Below, piece after piece: positions 1-12,266 of a stretch of 64,000 bases of DNA. A program made the translations under genes and the position numbers. The notes under the pieces are model-generated. The model was not told where the DNA came from and did no database searches. It saw only the letters and a list, made by a program, of their open reading frames with translations. The stretch's first letter is position 1; the number at the start of each line of letters is the position of its first letter. Source of the DNA: Lineus longissimus (lineage: Eukaryota > Nemertea > Pilidiophora > Heteronemertea > Lineidae); contig NC_088312.1 of NCBI RefSeq assembly GCF_910592395.1, positions 310,001 to 374,000 of the forward strand. The letters are read 5' to 3'.

Positions 1-3000
1 TGCAGATGTAAATGAAGAACTATTTTCTCAGCTCGTCCGATTCATTTATACGGATGATTGTGATTTGTTACATATCGGTGAAACCTACTCACTGCCCAAG
101 GATACATTAGATGTTGAGAAAGAAGATGATTTCAGTGACTTTATTATGGTGTCATCATCCAAAAAGATGTCTGCGTATGAGGTGAAGCAGAAGAAGCGTT
201 GGAAGTGTGCAGAGGGAGGCAAGGTTGAGAAGAGGAGTGGGACTAACCCAGTGAAGATGCTTCAAGAGATGGCTGAAACGTTTGGTGTTCATGCCCTCAA
301 GAAAAGGTCAGTGGTGTGACTCTCTTAGAAGATGGATGTGCCAGAATTTGAAAGTATTGAGGCGAAATCTTAAAGGCTTTTCCATGGGAAGTGATATAAT
401 TCTAAGGGTTGTCTTGTTGTATGTTTTACTATTGGCAGAACTTCCTTGGAGCTTTCTGCAAAAGGAAGCCAATTGCTACTTCCGGGTTGTTGCTGACCAA
501 GGTTCTCAAACCAGAACGCATTCATTTCACCTTCACAACCGCTCCTTGAATAATCACTTGTCTGTCTATTCCAGATTAGAAGCTGTCAAGTATAACCAAG
601 GAAAGATTCAATCGAATGGGCGTCATCTGGCGAAACCTAACATTCGCTTTGACAGAAAAAAACTTGTGGCATTGAGTAATGTTGCTCTGCAATCAGAGGA
701 CGGAGAGATTATCGCTTGTCATAAGTGTATCCTGTGTGCGAGGTTGGAATACTTCAACAGCATGTTGGGATCAGGATGGATTGAGACATCCATGTCAGAT
801 TCGCTGTCCTTGCCGGTGCTGGGGAATGTGCTCAAGATCATAGTAGATTATCTCTACACTGACACTGCCACAGTCATCCACAGTATGTTGGCCAGTTATT
901 TTGGTCTTGTATATTGCATGCTGTCCTGTCTAAAGGAGCGTAGACCTCTTCGGAGCTGTTCTGCTTATCTAAACGTAACTCTGGTATAACAAGAGGCTTG
1001 ACCAGAATGTCACCTCTCCCTGGATTTGACACCTGTATGTGTTCATACCATGTGTTGTTTGACACCTGTATGTGTTCATACCATGTGTTGTTTGACACCT
1101 GTATGTGTTCATACCATGTGTTGTTTGACACCTGTATGTGTTCATACCATGTGTTGTTTGATAACCCAATATCCCTCTTTCAGCTTGTGAAGACGCCGAG
1201 TTGATCTGTAACGTCCTGGTGGTGGCCGACCAGTTGCTGATTACGAGGCTCAAAGAAATATGTGAAGCCATTATCACGCAGATGTGTGAGTAGGCTCTTT
1301 TTGCTTCTGTTTATAGTTCACTGAATGATGTTGATCAGACTTGGACTAAAATGCCTCAATGTGCAGATCTCAAATCCCAGTTCAATATTTACAATCTCAG
1401 GTGGACAAGTCTGTTCTCAAATCCCAGTTCAATATTTACAATCTCAGGTGGACAAGTCTGTTCTCAAATCCCAGTTCAATATTTACAATCTCAGGTGGAC
1501 AAGTCTGTTTGAGTGACAAATGTTCCTGGTCCCAGATTGGTTGGTTCCAGATGGTCTGTTTAACTCCCTCTTGTTTATTACAGTGACCTTGAAGAACGCT
1601 GCTGAACTGCTTGAGTTTGCTACAGTTTACAACTCGGAGCAGCTGAAGGTTGCCTGTCAGGAGTACATCTCGATCAACCTGGCAGCCATGATCGAGGCGA
1701 GATATCTTGATGTGCTCTCTCACGATGTCATCCAGGAGCTGACTAGATTTTACAAGGAGTTTGTAAGTTATTTACCATTTGATCTGCATGTACGCACAGA
1801 TACCCAAAATTGAAGTAGTCGAAAAAAAGGTTGATCAAGGTAACTTGGTGAGAAATGGCACTCCTACATGTATGTGATTCATTTCATGAGTTTATGATTG
1901 AAAATATGTGAAAAGAGATTGACTTGGAATGAGAATGTTTCTTTGAAGGTGCCTGCCATGGAGAGGAGGGTTGTGACTCCCTACAGTGATCCTCCTGACA
2001 TCGCAACCCTCGAGTCCTTAGACACTGATGTTGAGGTCGAGATGATCCAATGGCAAGGCTCAAAAGATGGCGCTTCTAGGAAAGGCAAATCCAAGAGGCG
2101 GAGGAGTCGTAATAAGAGTATCTCGGAGGATAAAGGATGCGAGAGGAAGCTGTCTGTGGCGTCTGACATCAGTTTGGAGGATTACTCGTCTGAGCCAACG
2201 TCCCCAAGGTCTGACATTGAACAGGTAAGGCATTCATCCTTCTTGAAACTTGTGGATGTACTTTTCATCCAGCCCTCATCCCAATATCTCTTCAGGTCGA
2301 GCAGATGCCCTTGTTGAAAGAAGGGGCTGCAAGGAAGATTATCACTAGTGATGGGACCCTGTTTGGGCATAGTTTTGTCAGAAACCATTCATCAGCCATT
2401 GGAATAATTGCTAAATTTCCGAACCAATGAGCGGATCGATGGATCAGAGCCGTGAGTTCACACTCACCACCACCACCAGATGTGTAAAGTGGTCTAAACG
2501 TACTCATTGGTTCTCTTCAGCCTCTTCTGATGGAAATGGAGAGCTTTCTGCCACGAGATGTATTCAGCTCAGAAAGTCCAGTGGAAGATCTGGCCAGCCC
2601 CAAGTCACCGTTTGCTTGGTGTGCAGCCTCAGGTAAGATATCAGATATGAAATGAAGAAGAAAAGGACACATTTGTTTGTAAAAGGGAGGAGTATAGTCA
2701 TGATGTGCTACCATGATCAGTCGGCCATATACATTGTAAATACATTCATCTGAAGACCGATCAGCCTTTTGAATGTAATCAGTGACACATCTTACTCCTC
2801 CGAATCAAAGTAAAGTGCACAGACCTTTACAACATACTTCCACTATCTCTTTCAGGAGATGCTTCTAGTCCAGTAGGTGCATGGTGTCATACCCCCCTCC
2901 AACAGGTTCCAGTCTCGGCAGACCCACTCTTGTCTCCCACATCTCCAAGTCTGAAGGACATCATGATGGCAGAGGAGACGAGGGAGAAGGTCACCAAGAA

Positions 3001-6000
3001 GCCTCAATCTCTCGGGTAGGTAGACTTGTGTTCCTACCGGTAGCATGTGGATCAGTAGGCTGAATAACCTAACAACCTTTTGACTGGATAAGAGTAGCTG
3101 TTATGCTGCCGAGTCTTGAGTGCTGTTGTATGACAAGATACGACTGTTGAAAAGTAGGCCAAGTCTGTTTTCTCATGCCCTGAGAGCTGAGTCTAACTTT
3201 GATTTCGCCCTCTTTCAGAACCAGTGGTAAAAAGAAGAAGAAACAACTATTCCGGCCGATATCTCTCGACTCAACACTGCCAGACGATGAGAAACCAGCT
3301 GAAGCTGATCAATCAAAGAAACCAGCCGTCATGGCTCGGGTCTGCCCCTGGTAAGTTGGTACCAAACACTTGAGAATCGTTTTGGCTTGAACTGCTATGT
3401 TCAACTTGATGGTATTGGGAAGAGGCTCGGTACCAAAGACTTGAGAATCGTTTTGGCTTGAACTGCTATGTTTAACTTGATGGTATTGGGAAGAGGCTCA
3501 GTACCAAACACTTGAGAATCGTTTTGGCTTGAACTGCTATGTTTAACTTGATGGTATTGGGAAGAGGCTCAGTACCAAACACTTGAGAATCGTTTTGGCT
3601 TGAACTCCTATGTTTAACTTGATGGTATTGGGAAGAGGCTCAGTACCAAAGACTTGAGAATCGTTTTGGCTTGAACTCCTATGTTTAACTTGATGGTATT
3701 GGGAAGAGGCTCAGTACCAAACACTTGAGAATCGTTTTGGCTTGAACTCCTATGTTTAACTTGATGGTATTGGGAAGAGGCTCAGTACCAAACACTTGAG
3801 AATCGTTTTGGCTTGAACTCCTATGTTTAACTTGATGGTATTGGGAAGAGGCTCAGTACCAAACACTTGAGAATCGTTTTGGCTTGAACTCCTATGTTTA
3901 ACTTGATGGTATTGGGAAGAGGCTCAGTACCAAACACTTGAGAATCGTTTTGGCTTGAACTCCTATGTTCAACTTGATGGTATTGGGAAGAGGCTCAGTA
4001 CCAAACACTTGAGAATCGTTTTGGCTTGAACTCCTATGTTTAACTTGATGGTATTGGGAAGAGGCTCAGTACCAAACACTTGAGAATCGTTTTGGCTTGA
4101 ACTCCTATGTTTAACTTGATGGTATTGGGAAGAGGCTCAGTACCAAACACTTGAGAATCGTTTTGGCTTGAACTGCTATGTTCAACTTGATGGTATTGGG
4201 AAGAGGCTCGGTACCAAAGACTTGAGAATCGTTTTGGCTTGAACTCCTATGTTCAACTTGATGGTATTGGGGAGAGGCTCGGTACCAAAGACTTGAGAAT
4301 CGTTTTGGCTTGAACTGCTATGTTCAACTTGATGGTATTTGGAAGAGGCTCGGTACCAAAGACTTGAGAATCGTTTTGGCTTGAACTGCTATGTTCAACT
4401 TGATGGTATTTGGAAGAGGCTCAGTACCAAAGACTTGAGAATCGTTTTGGCTTGAACTGCTATGTTCAACTTGATGGTATTGGGAAGAGGCTCAGTACCA
4501 AAGACTTGAGAATCGTTTTGGCTTGAACTGCTATGTTCAACTTGATGGTATTGGGAAGAGGCTCAGTACCAAAGACTTGAGAATCGTTTTGGCTTGAACT
4601 GCTGTGTTCAACTTGATGGTATTGGGAAGAGGCTCAGTACCAAAGACTTGAGAATCGTTTTGGCTTGAACTGCTATGTTCAACTTGATGGTATTGGGAAG
4701 AGGCTCAGTACCAAAGACTTGAGAATCGTTTTGGCTTGAACTGCTATGTTCAACTTGATGGTATTGGGAAGAGGCTCAGTACCAAAGACTTGAGAATCGT
4801 TTTGGCTTGAACTGCTATGTTCAACTTGATGGTATTGGGAAGAGGCTCAGTACCAAAGACTTGAGAATCGTTTTGGCTTGAACTCCTGTGTTCAACTTGA
4901 TGGTATTGGGAAGAGGCTCAGTACCAAAGACTTGAGAATCGTTTTGGCTTGAACTGCTGTGTTCAACTTGATGGTATTGGGAAGAGGCTCAGTACCAAAC
5001 ACTTGAGAATCGTTTTGGCTTGAACTGCTGTGTTCAACTTGATGGTATTGGGAAGAGGCTCAGTACCAAAGACTTGAGAATCGTTTTGGCTTGAACTGCT
5101 ATGTTCAACTTGATGGTATTGGGAAGAGGCTCAGTACCAAAGACTTGAGAATCGTTTTGGCTCGAACTGCTATGTTCAACTTGATGGTATTGGGGAGAGG
5201 CTCAGTACCAAACAGTTCTGTAGGTTTCTGACTGTTGTGTCTCACACAACCAGATTTCATCGCCATTGCCATAACCCCAGAAAAATTGCTGAGAATATTC
5301 CTGAAAGCTTCTGAACCTCTGTACTGAAAGGTTTTTAATTCATTCCCTGCAGGGCCAACACCAACAGTATGGTTCAGTCACTGCGAGACTTGATGATAGA
5401 CGAGGAGAAGAGAGCCAAGACCAAGAAGACAGAGCCAACTCCGGAGAAACAAGCCAAGGTTAAGAAGACTGTGCCAGCTGTCGAGAAATCTCGGAGTAAG
5501 GTCACATCTCCTGGAGGTGGGGGTGATGCCTCATTTGTGTGAGTTGACTTCTTTGTTTACCTAAAACAAATATCGTTAAGCAGATGGAACCATCAACAAG
5601 TGCAGTCGGTCTGCAGTGAATGGTGCTATCGCTTCTCTACTCCTCACCTTGGGACAGTATCCTTTAGTTTCCTTGCATTGTGAGGGTTGTTTTCCTGGCA
5701 GTGGTGGGTTACATGTCATACTGGTAACTATGTTGAATTCCACATTAATTTTGTTTTGATAATTACAGATGGGGCCTACCTATGAGCAAGAGACAGCAGA
5801 AGGCACCGAGGGAACAGGTCAAGCCGCTGGATAGTCCCTGCTCTCCCCGAGAGAACCCCTGGATGAAAACACCAGCCCCTGAGAGTAAAGTGGTCAGCTT
5901 TCAAGAGATCGTCAACGATCAGGTGGAGCAGAGACAGTCAAGGGATGAGGCAGCAAAGAAGCCTCTGCATCTCATTCAGGTTAGTTGATGTCGGTGCTAC

Positions 6001-6344
6001 TTCAGTTGCTTCCAAGTATGCGTGTATAACAGCAGGTGGCCCCCACATCATTCTAATGGGCTGTCTATTTCATCATGCAAATGAATGTTGATGTTCAGTC
6101 CTCATTCTTGAGCGAAGGTGGTCCTTCCTCTAAATTGCCGAGTTCTTAGCATCTAGTTAAGTCAGTTGAGTGGATATTGAGATCATCTTTCTCCATGTTT
6201 CAGATGGAGGAACAAGCAATCCAAGAGTTACTGGCCCATTACAAGGCTGATGAGAACATGGACAAGTTCATCACCGTGGAGAGGGTGACCATTGTGATGG
6301 AAGCACCCACGTGGCTTGCTCATCAGAAACCTCACAAGAAATAA
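1..6344 (+). CDS. IBTK: IBTK, inhibitor of Bruton tyrosine kinase (3' half; 11 exons)
   Basis: IBTK is a BTB-domain substrate adaptor for CUL3 ubiquitin ligase, first described as an inhibitor of BTK; full-length animal proteins have ankyrin, RCC1 and two BTB regions. The 5' half is outside the window. Exons read as 1-306 (the TGCAG at 1-5 may be the acceptor), 575-882, 1184-1285, 1584-1762, 1949-2224, 2521-2632, 2856-3015, 3219-3350, 5353-5538, 5769-5979 and 6204-6344 (TAA). All junctions are GT-AG and phases join, giving about 703 residues. Exon 1 has the end of BTB1 (RFIYTDDCDLL) and the NPVKMLQEMAETFGV segment. Exons 2-5 hold BTB2 (ACHKCILCARLEYFNSML, VVADQLLITRLKEIC, LKNAAELLEFA). Later exons are low-complexity, Lys/Ser/Pro rich, with SPSLKDIM. 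The conserved C-terminus (LHLIQMEEQAIQELL, ITVERV) is the last exon. Identification rests on remembered family resemblance and is strong. The intron between exons 8 and 9 is a minisatellite. Confidence 0.93.
1025..1159. repeat. 33-bp minisatellite, 4 copies, IBTK intron
   Basis: Four near-perfect 33-bp units start at 1025, 1058, 1091 and 1124 (TTTGACACCTGTATGTG...). They lie in the intron between exons 882 and 1184, ending shortly before the polypyrimidine tract. Because 33 is divisible by three, several frames stay open across the array; these are not genes. Confidence 0.95.
1368..1510. repeat. 47-bp minisatellite, 3 copies, IBTK intron
   Basis: Three tandem 47-bp units start at 1368, 1415 and 1462 (TCTCAAATCCCAGTTCAATA...). 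They fill much of the intron between exons 1285 and 1584. Confidence 0.95.
3357..5216. repeat. 71-bp minisatellite, 26 copies, IBTK intron
   Basis: The intron from 3351 to 5352 is almost entirely a 71-bp tandem repeat (ACCAAACACTTGAGAATCG ... GGGAAGAGGCTCAGT). The ACCAAA landmark runs from 3361 to 5207 with no length change: 1,846 bp, exactly 26 periods. Variation is limited to a few positions (AAACA/AAAGA, GCTATG/CCTATG, TTCAAC/TTTAAC). Like variants are clustered in blocks, which suggests expansion by unequal exchange or slippage. Confidence 0.98.
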
Positions 6345-7285
6345 AAATTTCAGCGATTACGAAACTGTCTTCTTTGTTTGCTCTTCAGCTATAGTGCTTG
6401 TCTCAGCAGGATCGTATGGCCTAGTGTGGCCCAACAAATGTGTTGTTGCTAATATAATGCTAAAATGTAAACAGCGTGTGCCAAAACCTGCCAACTCTAG
6501 TTAAGGATAGTCTTTGGAAGAACTGGTGTTCCTGAGATGTAGGTGGTGCTGTGCACAGAATGCAAATGTAGGCAATGTAAATTGATATGTGGACTATCAA
6601 AATGTGTTGGCGAAGATTAAAATGGGATGTGTATATATCGAAAGTTTTTGTACCCAGCAAAACATCATATCATATGTTCCAGTTATATGGAAGTCTGTGC
6701 TATATGTTTTAAACCAACTGCCAAGTGATAACTTATGGAGGAAAGTCCTGCATATCACATGGTGCTGTGTAGATGACTCTGGTCGATTCAACCCATAATG
6801 GCTGTGTTTCTAATGACAGGAATGGGCTCTTGTACATAATGTACTGATAGAGGTGAAATGGGTGGACTACTTAGTGCTTTATTAGGAAAATCATTTGGAT
6901 TCGTCCTTTTGAGGGTCTATTTTGCTCAAAAATGAAATGAGAGTGTCTCCTCCTGGGAACTCTGTACTTCCCTCGGGTTAAAGTGATGTACAGATGTATT
7001 GAATGACCTAGACCATTGATGAAGTCCATCAAAGAGGGGTTGTGTTTTATGGTATATGATTGTACATAATGATAATGAAATGGGATTACATAAATTATAT
7101 TGTGATATGTGCAGGTGGTGTCTTGTACAATCTGTGTGACATGTAAGTAGATTTTATCAAAGAATTATTCGTCTTCGGATCTCGAGTTTTCCAGTTCATG
7201 CTATGAAGGTGTCTGTAAATGAATCTGTGACATTGGTAACTGTTATTGTTATCAATAAAGTTATTTTTGCTGAAATGATTTTGTC
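6345..7285 (+). other. IBTK: IBTK 3' UTR
   Basis: After the IBTK stop no coding continuation is visible. The sequence is AT-rich and runs to an AATAAA at 7254-7259 followed by T-rich DNA, so cleavage is expected near 7275-7290. Open frames here (6316-6504, 6589-6798) overlap the stop or the UTR and show no family features. Confidence 0.75.
7254..7259 (+). terminator. poly(A) signal of IBTK
   Basis: Canonical AATAAA about 910 bp after the IBTK stop, followed by T-rich sequence. Confidence 0.75.
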
Positions 7286-7771
7286 TTTGCTCCATTCAAT
7301 GGTCCTTTAATTGCTCCATGTTGATCCCATAATCTTCTGAGTTGATAAATGACCCATCATCTCATGGAGTTTACAGTTCATCAAAAAACTATCAGGTTGA
7401 CAATGTTGCTGCCCGATGTCACAATCACGCTTACAGAGACAATGTTGCTGCCCGATGTCACAATCACGCTACAGAGACTGAATATTGGTCCAATTAGTGA
7501 CTGTTGCCCCGAGAATGGCCGTCCCATAGCCCACATACACTAGTCAAACAAGTTTGGCATTCTGGCGTCCAGTGTTGACAGTATGCAGCCAAGGTTACGG
7601 GATCTCCAGTGCGGAATTCCTTATGGACGTCAGTAGAATCAGATCATGCATGCGAATCCACTGGCATGGGTGTCAGGATGAACACAGCCTTCATGACTGA
7701 CTACTGACATGAGCAATGAACAGGCGGAGAAGACAAAAGCAAGGCAGCTTTATGAAAAAATAATGATTTTC
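7286..7771. other. convergent intergenic spacer IBTK/GET1 with a 39-bp duplication
   Basis: About 480 bp between two converging poly(A) signals. It holds a direct duplication of about 39 bp (7399-7438 and 7439-7477, AATGTTGCTGCCCGATGTCA...). No gene is visible. Confidence 0.7.
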
Positions 7772-7777
7772 TTTATT
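7772..7777 (-). terminator. poly(A) signal of GET1
   Basis: TTTATT on the + strand, read as AATAAA on the - strand, about 480 bp downstream of the GET1 stop. No other strong signal was noticed between stop and here. Confidence 0.65.
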
Positions 7778-8253
7778 CACAAATGTACAAGACTGTACTC
7801 AACAAGCAGTACTTCTCAAATTCTGTTTAACTGACAGTATACATTAATTGTAACATTCTCTCCAAGCACATAATGAGCATCCGGCCTGAATTTCCTGTAC
7901 TGGCTCCAAGCTTTTGGGGGGTGTTTCAACTACAGAACCTTGTTGGTCCACATCTTGAAACCCACCCAATAGTCACACCAGAGACACTAGCAGCATGTAT
8001 ATCATTTAATAGCTCGGATCATTTCCATCCACTAGTTGTCTATCAGGACATGATTGTGATATCATTTCTTGAGCAAAGACAAGCATCAAATAGTATTTGA
8101 CACTTGAGAGATTCAATATCATGTAAAACCTCCATCTGAAGATGTATCAAAGCAGCTTCAAGAGCCACACTGACACATCATTCCAGCAACTCTAGACTTA
8201 TACAAGTAGTTCAGCACCTAGTCAACTTTGAATCCAATAGTGGTGGTGTCGAT

Positions 8254-9986
8254 TTACTTGACTGTTCCTGACACCTTCATGAGCTGATTGATGGACGTGT
8301 TGCAGACTATCAACCAAAACACAACACCAATGCCACCTGCAAAGCAAAAAACTTAAATCACAGAATGACATAGAGACCAACACAACATATCAATTCAGAG
8401 ATTGTAATGTAACTTCATACAAGACTAGAGTGAGTGCATTACTGACGTTGACAGTTCTGACGACAGTAGTGGTCACTCCTATCTGGGATAACTCTATGTA
8501 CATGTCCGGAGCTAATTCAATGACCCGTGAGTTACTTCAAACATAGAAAATATTTCACATCCATGTATGCTATGATCAAGTGGCTGATAATATCAACCAG
8601 TAAAATATGGGTTATCATTTCAAACCGTCGTAATACTGACCTGACACTCCCGATGGCAATGATATGAATGAGCCTAGTGGGGCCATCCAGGATTCTGGTA
8701 GGATGATGATGGGAGTATGGCGATAGAACCACATCAGTAGAAGAGTAAGAACAACCTGAAAGGGGAGCAAGCAGATATTAATCTTTCACAGAATGGCGAC
8801 TGACATAAACTACTTTCCGTGACAGAAGCAGTCAGCATGGAGGCTTGTCTCTGACTGTGGACACCATAATTGAATAATTCATACAACCAGATATCAGGAA
8901 ACTCAACTAAGGCTACGTACCTTTACTATATGAAAACCAGCAGTGACACCAATCTTTAGCTTTTGGACCAGGTCACCTCTCTTGCTATCTGAAACATGTC
9001 AAAGATAATACATGATGATGCATAATTCATGGCTTACAAAACATTATGATGTTGACCAGTCTCAATCATAGCTCGCATCCTTGTTTCATTTGAACTCACC
9101 AAACTTTTTTTTTTGTTCTGTCAACTTGATGATTTGCCGCTCCACCCTGGCATATTTTGCAAACTCATCAACCATGTGAATGGTCTTCAGCTTTTGCCTC
9201 TGCTCTACTATCTCTAGTCTCAGTTTCTTCTCTACATCTTCCTCGGCCCGCAGGTGATTAGTCAGCTGGAAAACAATCAAGGGGGAAATGTAGTCATTTC
9301 ATTGTGACATTAAGTGCAGGCGTCTGCAGGTGCAGTGTTAATCCACCGGTCAATGCAGCAGCATACACACAACACCGCTCTGTTGAGTGAAGTACAGAAA
9401 CTTCTGAACCTACCTCCAGGCTCTAGTGTACATTGTACATGACCATAGACCCTTTTACACCAGACGGAGGAAGTCATTACGGGCCAAAACAAACCTAAAT
9501 ATAGGCACAACGAACAAAAGATTACTGCTGTGTCAGGGGTGTGCGATAATGCCGCTGCGATTCAATGCGGTCTTTTGTTAATGTTTGCTGCTGGTTGGTT
9601 TGTTGTGGCCTTAAGTGGCTTCCTCCGCCTGGTGTGAGGGCCTCTATGGGCCGAGATTGGACAGAGCCATAGTCTGCATTCTCTACCATGACACAGGCCC
9701 CAAGAATGCTCACGAAAAGCTACTTGTCAGAAATCTGCACGAAATGTTTTTGGCAGTTTGAGTTTTCGCTTTCTTATAGATTTTGAACTACTACAGACAA
9801 TTCCAGCATTTTGACACAGATCAAAGCTATTTTGGATTGAAAATATAAGATACTTACCATTCTTACAACATGTCCGGATATCAAAGGAAATATAGAGAAC
9901 GTGACAACAAGACCAAGAATGGCAAAAAGCAAACTAAAACCTGAATATTCGGGTAAACTTTCAGGAAATTCATTTTCGTTCTCCAT
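8254..9986 (-). CDS. GET1: GET1 / WRB, ER receptor subunit for tail-anchored protein insertion (5 exons)
   Basis: GET1 (WRB/CHD5) forms, with CAMLG/GET2, the ER membrane receptor that takes tail-anchored proteins from GET3/TRC40. Exons on the - strand: 9986-9858, 9265-9100, 8988-8921, 8755-8641 and 8336-8254 (TAA at 8256-8254). All introns are GT-AG, phases join, and the protein is 186 aa (human about 174). TM1 is at about residues 17-37. A cytosolic coiled coil at 44-98 carries the family signature MVDEFAKYARVERQIIKLT, the GET3-binding region. TM2 is at about 110-131 and TM3 at about 158-179, with WMAPLGSFISLPSGVSGGIG between them as in WRB. The ATG at 9986 is the first in frame; the frame opens upstream only with GTG. 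The N-terminus is acidic and family-variable. The gene converges on IBTK. Confidence 0.95.
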
Positions 9987-11965
9987 TTTGCAAAATGTGA
10001 TTTTATTTGCCAATATTGACACTAGAGGCGCTGATTTCGTTCCTTAGGTCTCGTTTGGGAGTTTTTCCCAAATGTGCGCGATGATGACGTGCCCCATTAA
10101 CAGGACGTAACATCTATTTTAAGATGCGTTTCCAAAGTGAATGCATGAGAACAACCCATTTATGTCGTATATCACTGGAAACGCCCGATTCCCCTGATTC
10201 TGCAGGATGTTAAATCGGGCATTTTGTTTCTTTAAATAAATCATAAGCGTCGCATTTGCTCCTAGCTCTGTTCACCATCCCAAATGGCAATATTGCCAAT
10301 TGGGCCGGACAATCACGAAAAAACCCAAATATTATACATTTCTTCCTGAATAATTCTTACAGTGACTATTCTTTCATGAAAGACAGTTGGTTACGCTACA
10401 ATAAGTAAGCAGAGTAACGACTGTGTTAATAAAGGCTGCGGCATCCTGTTGTATATATATTGATGTTGTTGTTGCTGATTGTCCTCCTTGGGGGGAGCCA
10501 AGAGGAGACCGGTAGATCACATGTCAGCTGACATGTTACCCATTATTCTGCGGAATTCAGACGCGAGTAATAAATACGTAAAAGAGATATCTGTGTGTCT
10601 CATCATCTGATCATGTTTCTCTGCTGAGACTTCATTCACTACGGCTTCATCACGATGGAGTATTTCAGTTACAACAGGGCAACCTCCCAATATAACACTT
10701 CGTTCCCTACTGTAAACTCACCTAGGAGTTGTCTGAACCTTTAATGTGGCAGCACCAGTGGGATCTATCCTACGTGTAGGGCCCTACTGTAAACTCGCCC
10801 AGGAGCTACTCAAGCCTTCACCTCTTGATCTTAATACCATTAGGCCCCATTAGGTCATTCAGATATCGGAGCTCATAACAGATTCCTTTGGTGCCATGAC
10901 TCTCTGTCCTAGGACATATCAAACTATTACACCTGGTTTGATCTTTCTGCATTCAGTGGATACCGCCATATTGGTTGATACATTGTCCTCATCATCTCCA
11001 GACAAAATGTGCAGTAATACGAATGTTCCTCAATTCTCAAGTTTATTGACACTTCAGATGTCTTGAGCATCATTCGCGAACACTATCCTCGATTAAAATA
11101 TCTGCGAAGACACCTTTTGTCTCAGCTTGGTCTCAGATAAGTTGACTGTCACGTCCGGAGAGTTGCAGTAATATTGTCTTCGAAGGAGAAGTAGAAGACA
11201 ATGTGCATAACAAAGTCTTGAGGAATAAAATGAAATTAGAAGTGAATTAATACTGATATAAATATCTTTAATATTCTACAGTATCACCGGCCAATCTACA
11301 TGCCATACAGGACATAGAAGCGAGTTTGACGTCCAAGTTACGGTTAACTCGGTCAGGGGCCGTTTCAACTTACACGCGTACGTGTCATTGTCGCAACGGC
11401 ACTTGATCGGTTTTAAAATACCGGTACAGTCAAAACTTCACATCATGATAAACTGCATTTAACAAAATGTGATTTCTTGAATTAAAGCGGAATTATATAT
11501 TGATATCGCCTTTGCCGTCATATCCGTCCTGGCGGTCATGAAACCATGCTGCTTGCTATTCCTGGTACTGTCTTTTGCGATGCCGCACTTGGGAACAATC
11601 GAAATGTAAAATGGTGGTCCTCCCGACGTTGAGTTATCAATGCAGGCACCGAAAATGTCAAGGTGCCCGGTCCTCTCCCCGATACAATCCTTTGCAGATG
11701 GTGAGATCTCGTGTCTGGAGCTAAGTCGGTCAATCAGCGTTAGTCACCACAACAATGTCTTGCTGATTGAGCGTCCTGGCTCATCCATAGATCTTATGTT
11801 ACCTAGGCGATGAACACGACAGTTACCAATCAACATATCATCATGCTCTGATTCTCCCGACATTCGTTGACGATCCAGCAAGAGCAGGCGATCCAAGTCA
11901 CTGAAAGACAAAACACAACCTTTATAATGAGAGGGACATGATACCGTTTGTGATTGCATGAGAGA
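9987..11965. other. intergenic region upstream of GET1
   Basis: No supported protein gene apart from a possible untranslated exon ending at 11900. The part next to 9986 should hold the GET1 promoter and 5' UTR but shows no decisive motif. Visible repeats: two diverged copies of CCCTACTGTAAACTC... about 78 bp apart (about 10706-10740 and 10784-10819), and the left arm of an inverted dispersed repeat at about 10880-10985. Short minus-strand frames at 11536-12004 lack family features. Confidence 0.5.
11744..11900 (-). other. possible 3' untranslated exon of the small Thr-rich protein gene
   Basis: Downstream of the stop at 12267 the - strand has a clean GTAAGT donor (about 12256). The next good acceptor is TGTCTTTCAG ending at 11901. 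An untranslated exon starting at 11900 is therefore plausible; its 3' end is not defined (a reverse-strand AATAAA lies at 11042-11047). Inference only. Confidence 0.25.
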
Positions 11966-12128
11966 AGGACCAAGGACATCTTCACGGAGAGGACACAAGG
12001 ACATCTTCGTTGGGGAAAGGACATAAGGACATGTTCATGGGGGAAGGACATAAGGACATCTTCCTGAGGGAACGGACACAAGGACATCTTCACGAGGGGA
12101 AAGACGTAAGGACATCTTCGTGAGGGGA
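11966..12128. repeat. degenerate ~33-bp minisatellite, about 5 copies
   Basis: Imperfect tandem units built around AAGGACATCTTC and GGGGAAAGGACAT repeat roughly every 30-35 bp. They produce the minus-strand pseudo-peptides rich in MSFPQ seen here. Confidence 0.7.
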
Positions 12129-12266
12129 TTGTGATGACAGCGTCCTGGTTGTGCTTATCAATGCGACGCGCTGTTATGCGGATGATCCGATTGTGAACGG
12201 GTTGGGTCCCACTTTAGTAACCATAAATTCGAGGGTGGAGACAAAGCAAACTTACTCTTGATGTCT

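Noticed and set aside
2296-2430. Extra IBTK exon after CTCTTCAG at 2295
   Set aside because: It would require a 71-bp intron, runs to a stop, and lacks a usable in-frame donor. Direct splicing 2224 to 2521 keeps phase 0.
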